From the NCBI GenBank assembly GCA_003952965.2, contig CM025849.1, positions 29,729,156 to 29,793,155 of the forward strand: 64,000 bases of DNA, written 5' to 3'. Source of the DNA: Morella rubra. Lineage: Eukaryota; Streptophyta; Magnoliopsida; Fagales; Myricaceae. Shown here piece after piece: positions 62,813 through 64,000 of the stretch; the stretch's first letter is position 1, and each line of letters opens with the position of its first letter. The position numbers and the translations under genes were made by a program. Below the pieces are notes generated by a model. The model had not been told where the DNA came from, did not search any database, and worked only from the letters and a program-made list of their open reading frames with translations.

Positions 62813-63535
62813 CTACACCTCACAAGCAGATTGAGTGTGACCAATACGCCCGCATGCATAACAAAAATCTGAAATTTTTTCATCCTTCAACTGCACCCAG
62901 CAAGGTTCCGCTTCCTGTCGCTTCCGATAATACCCCGGAATCAGCGGTTTCCGAGTATCTAACATCACTTGTACTCGAAAAAAACGGGAGACATGGACCT
63001 TCACATTTGCCGGGAAGTCATGCGCAAGCACAGGCCCTGCCAACTGCCCAATATTCTTAGTACTCCTTTCCGTCATCTTAAACATTGGCAAACCATGAAT
63101 CTGGATCCACACTGGGGTGTAAAAGAGATCGATTTCACCAATAGACAGGTTGGGGTTCCATGGTTTTAGAATCAACATCTGGCCGCGAACATTCCACGGA
63201 CCACCTGAGAGAATCTGATCCCGAACGGTATGGGTCGAGAAAGTGAAAAGAAAGGCGTTATTACCTAAATCTTCCACCTCAAGACTATCGATAGACTTCC
63301 AAGAATGAAGGACGATGTCACGCATGGCTTGCTTGTTGATAATGCGTTGGGAGATAATTTTGCCGATCAAAATGCGGTGAGAGGTATCATCCACCGCTTT
63401 GAACGTATCGTCAGAGCCGTCCTGCTCATCCTCCCAATTGATATTCTGAGTGCGGTCAACTAAGTGGGCCATTGCAGTTTCCAAAGCTTCTAAGGATAAA
63501 GGGTGCATGGTAAGGACAAAGAAGAAGGGGGCCAA
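62813..63535 (-). pseudogene. LINE 5' ORF segment: DUF4283 plus CCHC zinc knuckle
   Basis: A 240-residue frame with DUF4283 motifs (HRILIGKIISQRIINKQAM, DQILSGGPWNVRGQMLILKPW, VWIQIHGLPMFKMTERSTK) and a zinc knuckle CYACGRIGHTQSAC (C-x2-C-x4-H-x4-C). These bind nucleic acid in plant LINE proteins. A stop follows immediately after the knuckle, whereas the protein should run on; the same frame continues past the stop for about 70 residues (from 62785), and the longer downstream frame (from 62763) is shifted by one base. Confidence 0.85.
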
Positions 63536-64000
63536 GAAGGGACCAGAAATGGAGAGAGGGAAAGAAGAGAGAGAGGCGGTGAACGTATGATCGGGTGAAG
63601 GGGGTCAGTGTTGAAGGAGGATGCTTGCAGGAAAAGAGGTGAGAGGGGGCGGTCGGCGGCGGGTGGGGCCAGAAAACTGGCGCTGGGAATGGGAGGAAAG
63701 AAGTTACGGGGGGAAAAGTAGAGGAGAGAGGGGAGAGAAAAAGTTAGACCAAAGGTAGGTGGTATGAGACTTTGCATTGCTTCTCTCTATTTACTGCCTA
63801 AGGAAAAAGCGTGTACAAACTTCAAGAGAAGTTCGGTCATTGTTTGACCAGTCGCACATGTTCATTACAGTGCTCAGTGCTCCAAACATGGAAGTTGAAA
63901 TTTCAACAAAGTCTGCGCCACTTCTCTTGAAGGGTGTTATCCAAGGGTCCAGCTTGGGTGTAGCGTGGTGCACGGAGCTCTAGGCCTATTTCTCGAATGG
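63536..64000. other. LINE 5' leader and flank
   Basis: 63536-63780 read on the minus strand is a CT-rich leader typical of plant LINE 5' UTRs. 63780-64000 has short open frames on both strands but no recognised content; the 5' end of the LINE cannot be fixed. Confidence 0.4.

Larger units (their letters stand above)
60756..63535 (-). mobile_element. LINE (non-LTR retrotransposon), internally deleted
   Basis: Minus strand, from 5': DUF4283 and zinc-knuckle region (63535-62813), a proline/serine-rich linker (about 62760-61750), an endonuclease/exonuclease/phosphatase-type domain (about 61730-61130: NPDVIFLVEPK, LTLVYGPS, WLCLGNFNSVIS, FTWSNKRHG), then directly an RNase H-like domain (about 61060-60756: VKVNCDVAI, LLAELRAILLASQ, IIESDSLSSCRIVND, which retain the Asp, Glu and Asp positions). 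The reverse transcriptase that normally lies between the last two is absent. The 3' end runs into the gap, so no poly-A tail can be seen. Confidence 0.88.

Overview
The window is nuclear DNA from a flowering plant, most likely a woody eudicot. It is AT-rich, genes have GT-AG introns, and the gene families are plant families: a PLS-DYW pentatricopeptide protein, a CC-NBS-LRR resistance gene, an A20/AN1 stress protein, a nodulin-like MFS transporter and a subtilase. CACTA, MITE, SINE and LINE copies are also present. The species cannot be fixed from the sequence. A run of exactly 1000 N at 59756-60755 is an assembly gap.

Layout: 1-8293 is a decayed CACTA (En/Spm) transposon with transposase remains and a clear right terminus; its left end is not seen. 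8.4-10.5 kb holds a diverged direct repeat pair. 12.3-15.5 kb is a broken CC-NBS-LRR gene, followed by tandem copies of its 3' flank. 17.4-18.3 and 23.1-23.8 kb are two copies of an RNase H-like retroelement fragment, with a satellite-like tandem repeat at 22.1-22.7 kb. An intact DYW-class PPR gene lies at 24.3-27.0 kb. A dead subtilase lies on the minus strand at 27.7-30.9 kb. A complete eight-exon VPS4/SKD1 AAA-ATPase gene occupies 33.1-39.9 kb (minus); intron 1 carries a Harbinger-type MITE and intron 3 a tRNA-derived SINE, each with recognisable target duplications. A five-exon SAM-dependent methyltransferase-like gene at 41.8-44.6 kb has a single-base frameshift in exon 1. An A20/AN1 stress-associated protein gene lies at 46.2-46.7 kb.

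46.46-59.64 kb contains a segmental duplication. Block A starts inside the A20/AN1 gene; block B (56238-59640) carries only the AN1 half of that gene, without start codon. A single-exon nodulin-like MFS transporter gene lies between the blocks. Block A contains a 3662-bp non-autonomous CACTA element (47903-51564) that block B lacks. Block B therefore shows the empty site and confirms the element ends and the TTG target duplication. That element carries fragments of a REVEILLE/LHY-type MYB-related clock gene, so it is a Pack-CACTA. Its terminal motifs match those of the decayed transposase-bearing element at the start of the window.

The last 3.2 kb is a LINE on the minus strand (DUF4283, zinc knuckle, endonuclease, RNase H) in which the reverse transcriptase is missing and endonuclease is joined to RNase H in frame. 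The genes do not form a pathway; the window is a mix of ordinary housekeeping loci and transposon-driven rearrangement.
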